Source: Immundisolibacterales bacterium (GTDB lineage Bacteria > Pseudomonadota > Gammaproteobacteria > HK1). From it: DNA of 64,000 bases. The DNA is taken from positions 1-64,000 of the forward strand of contig JAPOPW010000039.1 in NCBI GenBank assembly GCA_026712715.1. Direction: 5' to 3'. The number at the start of each line of letters is the position of its first letter. The stretch's first letter is position 1. The position numbers and the translations under genes were made by a program. Below the pieces are notes generated by a model. That model was not told the origin of the DNA. It did no database searches and saw only the letters and a program-made list of their open reading frames with translations. Below, piece after piece: positions 8,391 through 17,338 of the stretch.

Positions 8391-9647
8391 TCAGCGGCGC
8401 ATCGACTCGAAGAATGCCGAGTTCGTCCTCGTGGTCTTGAGACGGTCGACGAGGAACTCCATCGCCGCGATCTCCTCCATGGGCTGGAGGAGCTTTCGCA
8501 GGATCCAGATACGCTGCAGCTCCTCGGCCCGGGTGAGGTACTCCTCGCGCCGGGTCCCCGACCGGTTGAAGTTGATTGCGGGGAAGATGCGCTTTTCCTG
8601 CAGCTTTCGCTCGAGGTGGATCTCGTTGTTGCCGGTACCCTTGAATTCTTCGAAGATGACCTCGTCCATGCGCGAACCGGTGTCGATGAGCGCGGTCGAC
8701 ATGATCGTGAGGCTTCCCCCTTCCTCGATGTTGCGGGCAGACCCGAAGAACCGCTTCGGCCGTTGCAGGGCGTTCGCGTCCACCCCCCCGGTGAGGACCT
8801 TTCCCGACGACGGGACCACCGTGTTGTAGGCGCGTGCGAGACGCGTGATCGAATCGAGCAGGATCACGACGTCGCGCTTGTGCTCGACGAGCCGCTTCGC
8901 CTTCTCGATCACCATTTCGGCAACCTGGACATGCCGGGACGCCGGCTCGTCGAACGTGCTCGAGATGACCTCGCCCCGCACCGAGCGCTGCATCTCCGTC
9001 ACCTCCTCCGGCCGCTCGTCGATGAGGAGAACGATGAGGTTCACCTCGGGGTAGTTGCGCGAGATCGACTGGGCGATGTTCTGCAGCAGCATCGTCTTCC
9101 CGGCCTTCGGCGGGGAAACGATGAGTCCGCGCTGCCCCTTTCCGATCGGAGCCGCGAGGTCGATGATCCGGGCCGTGAGGTCCTCGGTGCTCCCGTTGCC
9201 CTGCTCCAGCGTGAAGCGGGACTGGGGAAAGAGCGGAGTCAGGTTCTCGAAGAGAATCTTGTTGCGGGCGTTCTCCGGCTTGTCCAGGTTGAGCTGGTCG
9301 ACCTTGAGCAGCGCGAAGTACCGCTCCCCGTCCTTCGGCGGGCGGATCTTGCCGGACACGGTATCGCCGGTGCGCAGCCCGAAGCGGCGAATCTGGCTCG
9401 GCGAAACGTAGATGTCGTCGGGTCCGGCGAGATAGGAGCTGTCCGCAAAACGAAGGAAGCCGAAGCCGTCCTGCAGGATTTCGAGGACTCCGTCGCCCTC
9501 GATGTCCTCCCCCCGCTTGGCCCGCGCCTTGAGCAGGGAGAAGATGATCTCCTGCTTGCGCATGCGCCCGAGTCCGTCCAACCCCATCGACTGGCTGAGA
9601 TCGAGCAGCGACGGGAGCGGTTTCTTCTTCAATTCAGTCAGATTCAT
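8391..9647 (-). CDS. rho: Transcription termination factor Rho
   Basis: This 418-residue hexameric RNA-DNA helicase/translocase ends transcription at rut sites. The N-terminal helical and OSB RNA-binding domain includes [16 protein letters not shown] and [16 protein letters not shown]. The ATPase core shows Walker [10 protein letters not shown], Walker [13 protein letters not shown], and the Q and R loops ([12 protein letters not shown] and [18 protein letters not shown]). It is very close to E. coli Rho in order and length, which supports a gammaproteobacterial origin. ATG 9647 ([11 protein letters not shown]) matches the family start. No trxA neighbour is present, unlike many relatives. Confidence 0.98.
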   Translation of the reverse strand: MNLTELKKKPLPSLLDLSQSMGLDGLGRMRKQEIIFSLLKARAKRGEDIEGDGVLEILQDGFGFLRFADSSYLAGPDDIYVSPSQIRRFGLRTGDTVSGKIRPPKDGERYFALLKVDQLNLDKPENARNKILFENLTPLFPQSRFTLEQGNGSTEDLTARIIDLAAPIGKGQRGLIVSPPKAGKTMLLQNIAQSISRNYPEVNLIVLLIDERPEEVTEMQRSVRGEVISSTFDEPASRHVQVAEMVIEKAKRLVEHKRDVVILLDSITRLARAYNTVVPSSGKVLTGGVDANALQRPKRFFGSARNIEEGGSLTIMSTALIDTGSRMDEVIFEEFKGTGNNEIHLERKLQEKRIFPAINFNRSGTRREEYLTRAEELQRIWILRKLLQPMEEIAAMEFLVDRLKTTRTNSAFFESMRR

Positions 9648-9970
9648 GTCCGATCGGAAAGGTGGAACTTGTTGTTGCGAGGGAACAGGCGAACGGGCGG
9701 CGGAATTCCGTCTGCGCTCACGCGCCGGCCGGTCGGTCTCTCGTTCCCAAGACGGGGCCCACACTGGGACGAAGGCGGGAGCGGTTTCCGTTGAATGGGC
9801 GCCAAATCGACCCATGGGGGTCCGCGTCTACGTGCCCTATCCGGAGTGGAATCGCAAGAGCCCGCGGTATTCCGGGCGAGGCGACCAGCCGGACGGGGCG
9901 CCCAACGGGCCGGAACGCTAGCATGCTCCGCGAATCGTGTCCAGCCAAGGGTCGTAAGCTTCGCCCCGCA
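9648..9970. other. rho leader region
   Basis: About 320 nt without a convincing gene lies between the rho start and the end of the small ORF at 9971. In other gammaproteobacteria rho has a long autoregulated leader, so a regulatory 5' UTR is plausible here. I see no clear promoter hexamers or leader peptide. Confidence 0.35.
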
Positions 9971-10099
9971 TCATGACGAGTTCATGAACTCGCGGAGCTC
10001 GTTGAGGGCTTCGCCTCGGACCCGTCTCGCCGGAAGGGAATTGTAGCGCACGAGGACTTCGCCCCGGTGGGGTCCGGGGTGGGCGACCGATTCAATCAT
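9971..10099 (-). CDS. Possible 42-residue coupled small ORF
   Basis: This frame begins at ATG 10099, overlapping the stop of the short-chain dehydrogenase gene by eight bases, and ends at TGA 9971-9973. The translation starts MIESVAHPGPHRGEVLVRYN and ends in the helix-like ALNELREFMNSS. Codon third positions are mostly G or C and the overlap would allow translational coupling, but no family is recognised and chance is possible. A perfect 16-nt palindrome (9977-9992, CGAGTTCATGAACTCG) lies inside its 3' end and could be an operator or RNA hairpin. Confidence 0.3.
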   Translation of the reverse strand: MIESVAHPGPHRGEVLVRYNSLPARRVRGEALNELREFMNSS

Positions 10100-10859
10100 C
10101 CGCGAACCGGCTGCGAAGGCGGCGCATCCCCGTGAGCCAGCGGTCATGGTCCGCGGCCTTGCGCCGGATGTACTCGAGGACCTGCGGATGAGGCAGGATG
10201 AGAAACTCTTCCCGTTCCATCGTCTCGACGACGCAGTCCGCGAGCGCCTCGGGCTCGATCATTCCATCGATGCTCGCGACCCCCTCCTCGCGGCCCTCGG
10301 TCATTGCCGTGCGCACCGCCTGGGGGCAGAGCACCGACACCCGCACCCGGCGGTCTCCGTACGCGATGGACAGGTACTCGGCAAGGGCCACCGCGGCATG
10401 CTTGGTGACGGCGTAGGTCGCGGACCCGACGTGGGTCAGCAGCCCGGCCGCGGAGGCGGTGTTGACGAGGTATCCGCTCCCGCGGGCGGCCATCTTCGGG
10501 GCCACCGCCCGAGCCGCGTAGACGTGGGCCATGACATGCACGTCCCAGTTCAGCCGCCATTCTTCGTCGGGCGCCTCTTCGCCGCCGTCGAGCGCCACTC
10601 CCGCGTTGGAGCAGAACACGTCGATCGGGCCGAAACGCTCCTCCGCCTCGGCCGCGAGGGCGCGAACCGCCGCTTCGTCCGTCACGTCGCAGGTTACCGC
10701 GAGGCCCCCGATCTCGTCGGCAACGGCCTGGAGCGGGCCGGCCTGACGGTCCGCGACGGCGACGCCCCTCGCCCCTTCCGCGACGAAGCGCCGGGCGAGT
10801 GCCCGGCCGATACCGCTCGCCGCGCCGGTTACAACCGCCACCTTGCCTTCGATCTTCAC
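10092..10859 (-). CDS. Short-chain dehydrogenase/reductase
   Basis: This 255-residue classical SDR is an NAD(P)-dependent oxidoreductase. The cofactor motif TGAASGIG is at about residues 11-18, NAG-type SNAG near 86-90, and the catalytic set is Ser in NTASAAG and Tyr-x3-Lys in YAVTKHA. The aspartate in VADRQ after the second strand suggests a preference for NAD over NADP. The C-terminal ILPHPQVLEYIRRKAADHDRWLTGMRRLRSRF resembles SDRs found with acyl-CoA metabolism and phosphotransferase genes like the one upstream. The substrate is unknown. It follows the phosphotransferase gene by 171 nt on the same strand. Confidence 0.9.
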   Translation of the reverse strand: MKIEGKVAVVTGAASGIGRALARRFVAEGARGVAVADRQAGPLQAVADEIGGLAVTCDVTDEAAVRALAAEAEERFGPIDVFCSNAGVALDGGEEAPDEEWRLNWDVHVMAHVYAARAVAPKMAARGSGYLVNTASAAGLLTHVGSATYAVTKHAAVALAEYLSIAYGDRRVRVSVLCPQAVRTAMTEGREEGVASIDGMIEPEALADCVVETMEREEFLILPHPQVLEYIRRKAADHDRWLTGMRRLRSRFADD

Positions 10860-11030
10860 GCCGTTCCTCCTCGAATCCGACCCCGTTCGGTGCGCGCCGC
10901 CGGCGGCGGAATCCGTCGTGCCCGATCGGAACCCGCCGGCACGCGAAGCGTTTCCGCAGACCCGGACTCGAGCGACCCGGAGCCCAGCCGCGCCGGCACC
11001 CGGGCACCGAATGCGGGCGCGACGATCGGG

Positions 11031-12086
11031 CTATCCATCCCCGCTCGCGAGCCGCCACGCCCGCTCCGCCCGTACCCGGCAGTAGCCCGCGAAGCCGAGG
11101 GCGGTGTCGGAGCTCGCGTTGCCGTCGAGCCCCCGCTTGTAGACCCCCTGGATGATCGCGGCGCTCCGGAACAGGTTGTAGACGAGGTAGAAGTGCCAGT
11201 TCTCGATGGCGCCCCGTCCCGCCATCTCGCAGTAGCGGCCGACGAACTCCTCCTCGGTCGGGATGCCGAGCTCGTGGAGGTTGGGGCGGTTCAGCCCATG
11301 CTGGTCGTCCGCGTCCGCGTAATAGGTCTGGCAGACGTAGCCCAGGTCGGCGAGCGGGTGGCCGCGGGTCGAGAGCTCCCAGTCCAGCACCGCCACGATG
11401 CGCGGCTCGGTGGGGTGCACGATCGCGTTTCCGAGCCGGTAGTCACCGTGCACCACCACCGTCTCGTCCGCAGCGGGAATGTGCCGGGGGAGCCACTCCA
11501 TGAGCGCGTCCATCTCCGCGATGTCCTCGGTGCGGGAGGCGACGTACTGCTTGCTCCAGCGCGAGATCTGACGCTCGTAGTAATTGCCCGCCCGGCCGAA
11601 CGATCCGAGCCCCACCTCCTCCGGCACGACGGCGTGCAGCGCAGCGAGCACGTCCGCGAGATGGCGGTAGACGGCGGCGCGCTCGGCTCGCGTCGCCTCC
11701 GGCATGAGCGGGTTCGCGTAGACGCGGCCCTCGACGTTCTCCATCAGGTAGAACTTCGTGCCGATGACCCCCGGGTCCTCGCAGAGCAGGTGCATCCGCG
11801 GCACCGGAACGGCCGTCGTCTCGAGCGCCTTCATGACGCGGTACTCGCGGTCCACCTGGTGCGCGGACGGCAGGAGCTCGCCCGGCGGCTGCTTTCTAAG
11901 GACGTACGCTTCCTCGCCCGCCTCCAGCAGGAACGTCGGGTTGCTCTGCCCGCCCTCGAACTGCCGTACCAGCAAGGGCCCGCGGGCGGGGAAGCCCGGC
12001 AGCTCCGCCCGGAGGTAGCGCTCGAGGGCGGATTCGTCGAATCGGTGGGCGGGTCGAACTGGCGTCAGGACGGGAATGTCGCTCAA
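11031..12086 (-). CDS. Aminoglycoside-phosphotransferase-fold kinase (ACAD10/11-like)
   Basis: This 351-residue protein belongs to the APH/choline-kinase-fold family seen beside acyl-CoA dehydrogenase and SDR genes and fused to them in ACAD10/11. It has a nucleotide-binding N-lobe (QFEGGQSNPTFLL, AYVLRKQPPG with the ATP lysine), Brenner motif VVHGDYRLGNAIVH, and the magnesium site VAVLDWELSTRGHPLADLGY. ACAD10/11 kinases phosphorylate 4-hydroxyacids or acyl-CoAs for beta-oxidation; a similar role with the downstream dehydrogenase is a reasonable inference. There is no sign of an antibiotic-resistance context. Confidence 0.85.
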   Translation of the reverse strand: MSDIPVLTPVRPAHRFDESALERYLRAELPGFPARGPLLVRQFEGGQSNPTFLLEAGEEAYVLRKQPPGELLPSAHQVDREYRVMKALETTAVPVPRMHLLCEDPGVIGTKFYLMENVEGRVYANPLMPEATRAERAAVYRHLADVLAALHAVVPEEVGLGSFGRAGNYYERQISRWSKQYVASRTEDIAEMDALMEWLPRHIPAADETVVVHGDYRLGNAIVHPTEPRIVAVLDWELSTRGHPLADLGYVCQTYYADADDQHGLNRPNLHELGIPTEEEFVGRYCEMAGRGAIENWHFYLVYNLFRSAAIIQGVYKRGLDGNASSDTALGFAGYCRVRAERAWRLASGDG

Positions 12087-12451
12087 GGGCGGATCCTCAA
12101 CAGCCTGCGGCGCCGAATGATACCCGTAGCGACCACGTCCGTGTCGCGCGCTCTCCGCTGCGCGGCGCGGCTATACTTCGCGTCCACGCGCCGGCGGGCG
12201 CCGCGTCCCGGAGAGCGGGCCCGGTCCGCGGCCACCCATGCTCCGCGGCGCCGTGCCGGGGCCGCGCTCCGTCAACCACCGCATCCAGGACCGCATGACC
12301 TCAGCACGCCCGGGGGCCGTCGCTCCACATCGCCCCGCATGTCCGTCCCCCCCGCACGGCGACTCCGGCACCGGCCGCGGCCGGCGGGCGACCCGGGGGT
12401 TCGCCCTTGCCGCGTTCGCATCCGCATCCGCATCCGCATCCGTCGCGCAGC
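12087..12451. other. Divergent intergenic region
   Basis: About 365 nt separate the leftward phosphotransferase gene and the rightward TerC-type gene. It contains no recognisable gene, and the only notable structure is the hexanucleotide array at 12417-12440. Promoters for both genes should lie here but I cannot point to hexamers. Confidence 0.5.
12417..12440 (+). repeat. Four tandem CGCATC hexamers
   Basis: Four exact CGCATC units end 11 nt before the chosen start of the TerC-type gene, where a ribosome-binding site would normally be. If translation began further upstream in the same frame the array would encode alternating His-Pro. A length change by whole units would not shift the frame but would alter spacing in the leader. 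Confidence 0.9.
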
Positions 12452-13075
12452 ATGCTTCCCGAGATTGAGTTCGGCGCCTTCAGCGCCCTCGTCCAGGTCA
12501 TCCTGATCGACCTCGTCCTCGCGGGCGACAACGCGGTGGCGGTGGCGCTCGCCGCGGCGGGGCTCCCTGCGCACCAGCGCCGGAAGGTGATCGTGACCGG
12601 CATCGCGCTCGCGGCCGTGCTGCGGGTGCTGTTCGCGCTCGTCACCGTGCAGCTCCTCAAGGTCCCCGGGCTTCTCCTCGTCGGCGGTCTCCTCCTCCTC
12701 TGGATCGCGTGGAAGCTCGCACTGGAGCTCCGGCACCACGGGCCCGCTCCCGGAGATCAGCCCGCGGAGCGGATGCGCAAGCACGCTCCCGGAAAGACGG
12801 TCCGCCAGGCGATGCTCCAGATCCTGATCGCGGACTTCTCCATGTCCCTCGACAACGTCCTGGGCGTGGCCGCGGTCGCGCGCGAGCACCCGGTAGTCCT
12901 CGTCATCGGGCTCGTCCTGTCGGTCGCGTTCATGGGGTTCGCCGCATCCCTCATCGGCCGGCTGCTCGAACGGCACCGCTGGATCGCCTGGGTAGGCGTC
13001 GCGATCATCTTCTGGGTCGGGATCGTGATGGTCCTCGAAGGGGGACCGGAGATCCTCGAGCTCGTCCGCGCCTGA
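12452..13075 (+). CDS. TerC/YjbE-type integral membrane protein
   Basis: This 207-residue polytopic inner-membrane protein of the TerC superfamily has about six to seven transmembrane helices. It contains two copies of the diagnostic acidic motif: LIDLVLAGDNAVAVALA near the N-terminus and LIADFSMSLDNVLGVAAVA mid-protein. A hydrophilic, His/Arg-rich loop separates the halves. TerC-like proteins are linked to Mn2+ or other metal-ion efflux and metal loading of secreted enzymes; the ion here is not determined by sequence. Start ATG 12452 begins the first helix. The open frame upstream runs through the hexamer repeat and is judged untranslated. Confidence 0.88.
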   Translation: MLPEIEFGAFSALVQVILIDLVLAGDNAVAVALAAAGLPAHQRRKVIVTGIALAAVLRVLFALVTVQLLKVPGLLLVGGLLLLWIAWKLALELRHHGPAPGDQPAERMRKHAPGKTVRQAMLQILIADFSMSLDNVLGVAAVAREHPVVLVIGLVLSVAFMGFAASLIGRLLERHRWIAWVGVAIIFWVGIVMVLEGGPEILELVRA

Positions 13076-13096
13076 CTCCAGGCTCCTCGCGGGACC

Positions 13097-13235
13097 CCGA
13101 TTTACAGATGAGTCAAGCTTGCAAGTCGGTGTCAGGAGCGAAGCGTACGAAGCGGCCACCGCTACCGAGCGGCCGGGTCTCGAACGAGGATGGATGGCTT
13201 CGAACAGGTCTCGTCGGTTCGAGGCGCAGCCCCGC
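13097..13235 (+). repeat. Dispersed ~140-bp repeat, copy A
   Basis: First of three similar copies (others at 41495-41638 plus, 51870-52010 minus). Shared blocks in order are GATGAGTCA-GCTTGCAA, a TCAGGA-CGAA core, and a terminal GGCTTCGAAC ... GAGGCGC-GCC. The terminal block folds as a nine-pair hairpin in this copy (GCTTCGAAC with GTTCGAGGC). It lies between the TerC-type gene and ileS. It shows no transposase and no obvious target duplication. Confidence 0.88.
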
Positions 13236-13339
13236 CAGGTCCGACGATCCGATTAGAATTCCCGCCCGCGGCGGGACGCACGGGGCAGAGCCTTGATCCG
13301 CCGGCACAATTGCCCGGTATCGCCACCCACGGGGACACC

Positions 13340-16300
13340 ATGAGCTTTCGGGAAGTCAACAGCCGTTACGACGGGGTGCGGATCGAGGAGGAGATCCTCG
13401 ACTGGTGGCGCGCGGACGGGGTGTTCGAGGCCTGCCAGCGGCAGACCGAAGGCCGGCCCCTCTACGTCTGGAACGAGGGGCCGCCGACCGCGAACGGACG
13501 ACCCGGGATCCACCACGTCCTCGCCCGCACCTTCAAGGACATGTTTCCCCGCTACAAGGCGATGCGCGGCTATCACTGTCCGCGCCGGGCCGGCTGGGAC
13601 ACGCACGGCCTCCCCGTCGAGCACGAGATCGAGAAGGAGCTCGGGATCTTCGACAAGTCCCGGATCGAGCGCGAGGTCGGGATCGAGGAGTTCACCCGCC
13701 GGTGCCGCGAATCGGTCATGCGCTACATCGGCGACTGGGAGCGAATGACCGAGCGCATGGGGTTCTGGGTGGACATGGGCGACGCCTACTACACCCTGGA
13801 CAACGACTACATCGAGTCGGTCTGGCATCTGCTGAAGGTCATCTGGGACAAGGGGCTCCTCTACCGCGGATACAAGGTCGTGCCCTACGATCCGCGGATC
13901 GGGGCGACGCTGTCGTCGCACGAGGTGTCGCTCGGCTATCGCGAGGTCGAGGATCCGTCCGTGTACGTTCGCTTTCCCCTCGTGGACGAGGCGGGCCGCG
14001 GCGGCGCGGGGGGCGCCGGCTCCACGTTCGGGGGCGCCGACACGAGCCCGGACGGTCGCCGGGTCTCGTTCCTCGTCTGGACCACCACGCCCTGGACCCT
14101 CCCTTCCAACCTCGCCCTTGCCGTCCACCCGGATGTCGACTACGCCTTCGTGCGCGACGGCGACGAGGTCCTCGTCCTCGCGCAGGCACGGGTCGAAGCG
14201 GTGCTCGGCGATCGAGCCGCGGGCGTCGAACGCACCGTCAAGGGGCGCGACCTTGCCGGCGCACGTTACGAGGCGCCGTTCGACTTCCTCGATCCCGGCC
14301 CGGAAGCGGCCGAGCGCGCACATCGGGTGAGAATCGCGGACTTCGTGACCACCGAAGACGGAACCGGGGTGGTGCACGCCGCGCCCGCCTACGGGGCGGA
14401 CGACCTACGCCTCGGCGAGGAGCACGGGCTCCCGGTGCTGCACGGGGTCGGGCTCGACGGTCACTTCCTTCCCGAGGTGGAACCGGTCGCCGGACGTTTC
14501 TTCAAGGACGCCGACCCGGTGCTCGTCGACCTCCTGCGCGCGAGCGGACGCCTCTACCGGGCCGAGACCCACGTGCACAACTACCCGCACGGCTGGCGCA
14601 CCGGCGATCCGCTCATCTACTACGCGAAGCACGCCTGGTACATCCGCACCACTGCCCGGCGCGACCGGCTCGTGGACCTCAACCGCACCATCAACTGGGT
14701 GCCGAAGCACGTGCGCGACGGGCGCTTCGGCAACTGGCTCGAGCACAACGTCGACTGGGCGCTCTCGCGCGAACGCTTCTGGGGGACGCCGCTCCCGGTG
14801 TGGACGGACGGCCGCGGCGACTTCATCTGCATCGGCTCGCGGGCGGAGCTCGAGCGGCTCTGCGGGCGCGAGCTCGGGGACCTGGACCTGCATCGGCCCG
14901 CGGTGGACGATGTCGAGTTCACCCACCCGGAGAACGGCCGCACGTACCGCCGCGTGCCGGAGGTCATCGATTGCTGGTTCGATTCCGGCGCGATGTCCTA
15001 CGCCCAGTGGCACTGGCCGTTCGAGAACGCGGACCGGTTCGGGGAGGGCTTTCCGGCCGACTACATCTGCGAGGCGGTCGACCAGACGAGAGGGTGGTTC
15101 TACACCCTGCACGCCATCTCCACCCTGGTCTCGGACAGCGTGGCGTACCGCAACTGCATCTGCCTCGGTCACATCGTCGACGAAGAAGGGAAGAAGATGT
15201 CGAAGTCGGTCGGCAACATCGTCGACCCGTGGGATGTCTTCGATCGGGTCGGGGCCGATCCGCTGCGCTGGTACCTCGCCGCCCGCATCGCGCCGGGGGC
15301 GCAGAAGCGGGTCTCCATCGGCCTCGTGCGCGAGGTCGCGCAGACGTTCATCAACACCTGGTGGAACACCTACGCGTTCTTCGTGCTCTACGCGCGCCTC
15401 GACGCGGTGGACGTGACGTCCCGGATCCCGGTCGCGCGCCGGCCCGAGGTCGACCGCTGGATCCTCGCCCTCCTCCAGCGGACGATCGAGACGGTGACGG
15501 CGTGCATGGACGCCTACGACGCGCAAGGTGCGGGGCGGGCGATCGAAGCGTTCGTCGATCAGCTCAGCAACTGGTACGTGCGGCGCAACCGCCGGCGCTT
15601 CTGGAAGGCGGCGGCGGGAGAGGACAAGCAGGCCGCCTACCTCACGCTCTACGAATGCCTCGATGCGGCGAACCGCATGATGGCCCCGTTCATGCCGTTC
15701 ACTTCCGAGGCGGTGTACGCGAACCTCGTGCGGACCGTGCGGACCGACGCGCCGCCGAGCGTCCACATCTGCGCATGGCCGGAGCCGGACGACGCGAAAC
15801 GCGACGACGCGCTCATCGCGGACTTCGACGCCGCCCAGCAGGTGGTCGCGCTCGGGCGGGCGGCCCGCAACGACTCCCGTGTCCGGGTGCGACAGCCCCT
15901 GCCCCGGCTCCTCGTGCGAGCGCCCGACCGGGACGCGGCGCACGCGGTCACCCGGCTCGAGGCGCACATCCTCGAGGAGCTGAACATCAAGCGCCTGGAG
16001 ATCGCGGCGCAGGACGACGAGCTCGTCAGCTACCGGATCCGGCCGAACCTGCCGCGGCTCGGCCGGCGGTATGGCCGACTGGTTCCCGCCATCCGCAAGA
16101 GCCTCGAGGAGGCTTCGGAGGAGTCACGCCGGGCGATTGCGCGCGCGGTCGCGAACGGCGAAGGCCATCGGCTCGCGGCGGGCGGCGAGACCCTGGAGCT
16201 TGAGGCCGAGGACTTCCTCGTCGAGAGCACGTCGGCCGAAGGCTACGCGTCCGCCGAAGACGGCGGCTACCTGGTCGGGCTCGACACCCGGGTCGACGAG

Positions 16301-16567
16301 ACGCTCCGCCGGGAGGGACTCGCCCGCGAGCTCGTGCGCACGGTCCAGGAGGCGCGCAAGCAGGCGGGACTCGAGGTGTCGGATCGGATCCGGCTCCGCG
16401 TCGTCGGGTCGCCGTCGATCACCGCCGCCCTCGACGCGCATCGCGAATACGTGATGGAGGAGACGCTCAGTCACGAGCTCGCACCGAACGGCACGTTCGC
16501 CCCGGAGTACGAGGCCGAGCATCGTCTCGAGAACGAGCACTGGTCCATCGCCCTCGCCCGGCGCTAG
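13340..16567 (+). CDS. ileS: Isoleucyl-tRNA synthetase (type 2-like)
   Basis: This 1075-residue class Ia synthetase charges tRNA-Ile. The HIGH-type signature appears as PTANGRPGIHHVLART near residue 55, a CP1 editing insert follows (TTPWTLPSNLAL, then TEDGTGVVHAAPAYGADD), and KMSKS is exact in EEGKKMSKSVGN near 618. The C-terminus lacks the cysteine-rich zinc finger that ends E. coli-type (IleRS1) enzymes. The GIHHV signature and overall layout resemble the eukaryote-like IleRS2 group, often associated with mupirocin tolerance. ATG 13340 begins the conserved protein. It is a single gene and is not followed by lspA. Confidence 0.95.
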   Translation: MSFREVNSRYDGVRIEEEILDWWRADGVFEACQRQTEGRPLYVWNEGPPTANGRPGIHHVLARTFKDMFPRYKAMRGYHCPRRAGWDTHGLPVEHEIEKELGIFDKSRIEREVGIEEFTRRCRESVMRYIGDWERMTERMGFWVDMGDAYYTLDNDYIESVWHLLKVIWDKGLLYRGYKVVPYDPRIGATLSSHEVSLGYREVEDPSVYVRFPLVDEAGRGGAGGAGSTFGGADTSPDGRRVSFLVWTTTPWTLPSNLALAVHPDVDYAFVRDGDEVLVLAQARVEAVLGDRAAGVERTVKGRDLAGARYEAPFDFLDPGPEAAERAHRVRIADFVTTEDGTGVVHAAPAYGADDLRLGEEHGLPVLHGVGLDGHFLPEVEPVAGRFFKDADPVLVDLLRASGRLYRAETHVHNYPHGWRTGDPLIYYAKHAWYIRTTARRDRLVDLNRTINWVPKHVRDGRFGNWLEHNVDWALSRERFWGTPLPVWTDGRGDFICIGSRAELERLCGRELGDLDLHRPAVDDVEFTHPENGRTYRRVPEVIDCWFDSGAMSYAQWHWPFENADRFGEGFPADYICEAVDQTRGWFYTLHAISTLVSDSVAYRNCICLGHIVDEEGKKMSKSVGNIVDPWDVFDRVGADPLRWYLAARIAPGAQKRVSIGLVREVAQTFINTWWNTYAFFVLYARLDAVDVTSRIPVARRPEVDRWILALLQRTIETVTACMDAYDAQGAGRAIEAFVDQLSNWYVRRNRRRFWKAAAGEDKQAAYLTLYECLDAANRMMAPFMPFTSEAVYANLVRTVRTDAPPSVHICAWPEPDDAKRDDALIADFDAAQQVVALGRAARNDSRVRVRQPLPRLLVRAPDRDAAHAVTRLEAHILEELNIKRLEIAAQDDELVSYRIRPNLPRLGRRYGRLVPAIRKSLEEASEESRRAIARAVANGEGHRLAAGGETLELEAEDFLVESTSAEGYASAEDGGYLVGLDTRVDETLRREGLARELVRTVQEARKQAGLEVSDRIRLRVVGSPSITAALDAHREYVMEETLSHELAPNGTFAPEYEAEHRLENEHWSIALARR

Positions 16568-17338
16568 CCGCAATTTCTCTCCGATGTCCTGCGGTGGACG
16601 CCAACCTTGCGGGACTGCCGCCCGAACGCGATTGCCCGCCGGGCGGCGGCCGGCCATGCTCGAAGTTCGGGTCGTGACCGAGCCCGGCGTCCCGCGGATC
16701 CGGGTGCTCGGCGACGAGGATGCCACGCTGGTCCAGGTCCGTCCGCTCGTCTGGCGCGACGGCCCATTCGACGGTAGCCGGGAAGACTTGCACGGCCCGG
16801 GCGGAAATGTGCCGGGCGTCACCACCGCACACCCGCAGCTCGGCTTCGCCGGGAACCCGGCGATTCTCGACGCGACCCGCCACCGCGCCATCGACGGTCA
16901 CTCGCCATCGCGTTCCGGGTCTACCCCCCGTCCCTGAACGCCGAATACGACGAAGACGGCGCGTTCGTGACATTGCCAACTTACGAATGGTCCGGCAACG
17001 CGACCGTAAGCGACGGTCGGAATCGACGAACCGGTCATCACGGCGGTCGGAATCGGGCGCCGGACTCGGGCGCCGGATTCGGGCGTTTCGGCTTTCGGAC
17101 GACAATGCGTGCCGCGAGATGAACACGGTCACGGAGCTCGATCTCCAGCGCAGCGGCGATAATCCGGTCCGGATCGAAGGGTTCGCCGAGGATGGATGTC
17201 ACACCGGGAGCGGTCCAGCCTTCGCCGTTCGCGGAGCCTGACGAGGCGACCGGGGTCTTCGGGGTGGATGCCCCGCGAACGAGCGCGGCCGCCACAATCG
17301 AGCTCGCGATCATGCTTACGGCACCAAGGGGAGAAACG
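16568..17338. other. Long non-coding or eroded region
   Basis: About 770 nt follow ileS without a recognisable gene. Short open frames on both strands (for example 16656-16937 plus and part of 16467-17132 minus) have protein-like stretches but no family I can name, and none has a convincing start. Near 17040-17090 short direct repeats of GGTCGGAATCG and GGCGCCGGA occur. It may be an eroded gene. Confidence 0.45.

Noticed and set aside
6462-9794. A plus-strand open frame of over 1100 codons opposite pckA and rho
   Set aside because: It is antisense to two clearly conserved genes, rich in Arg, Glu, Pro and Gly with no domains; a mirror effect of G+C-rich codon use.
11031-12086. Antibiotic-resistance aminoglycoside phosphotransferase
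   Set aside because: The fold is shared, but motifs and neighbours fit the ACAD10/11-like metabolic group; there is no mobile or resistance context.
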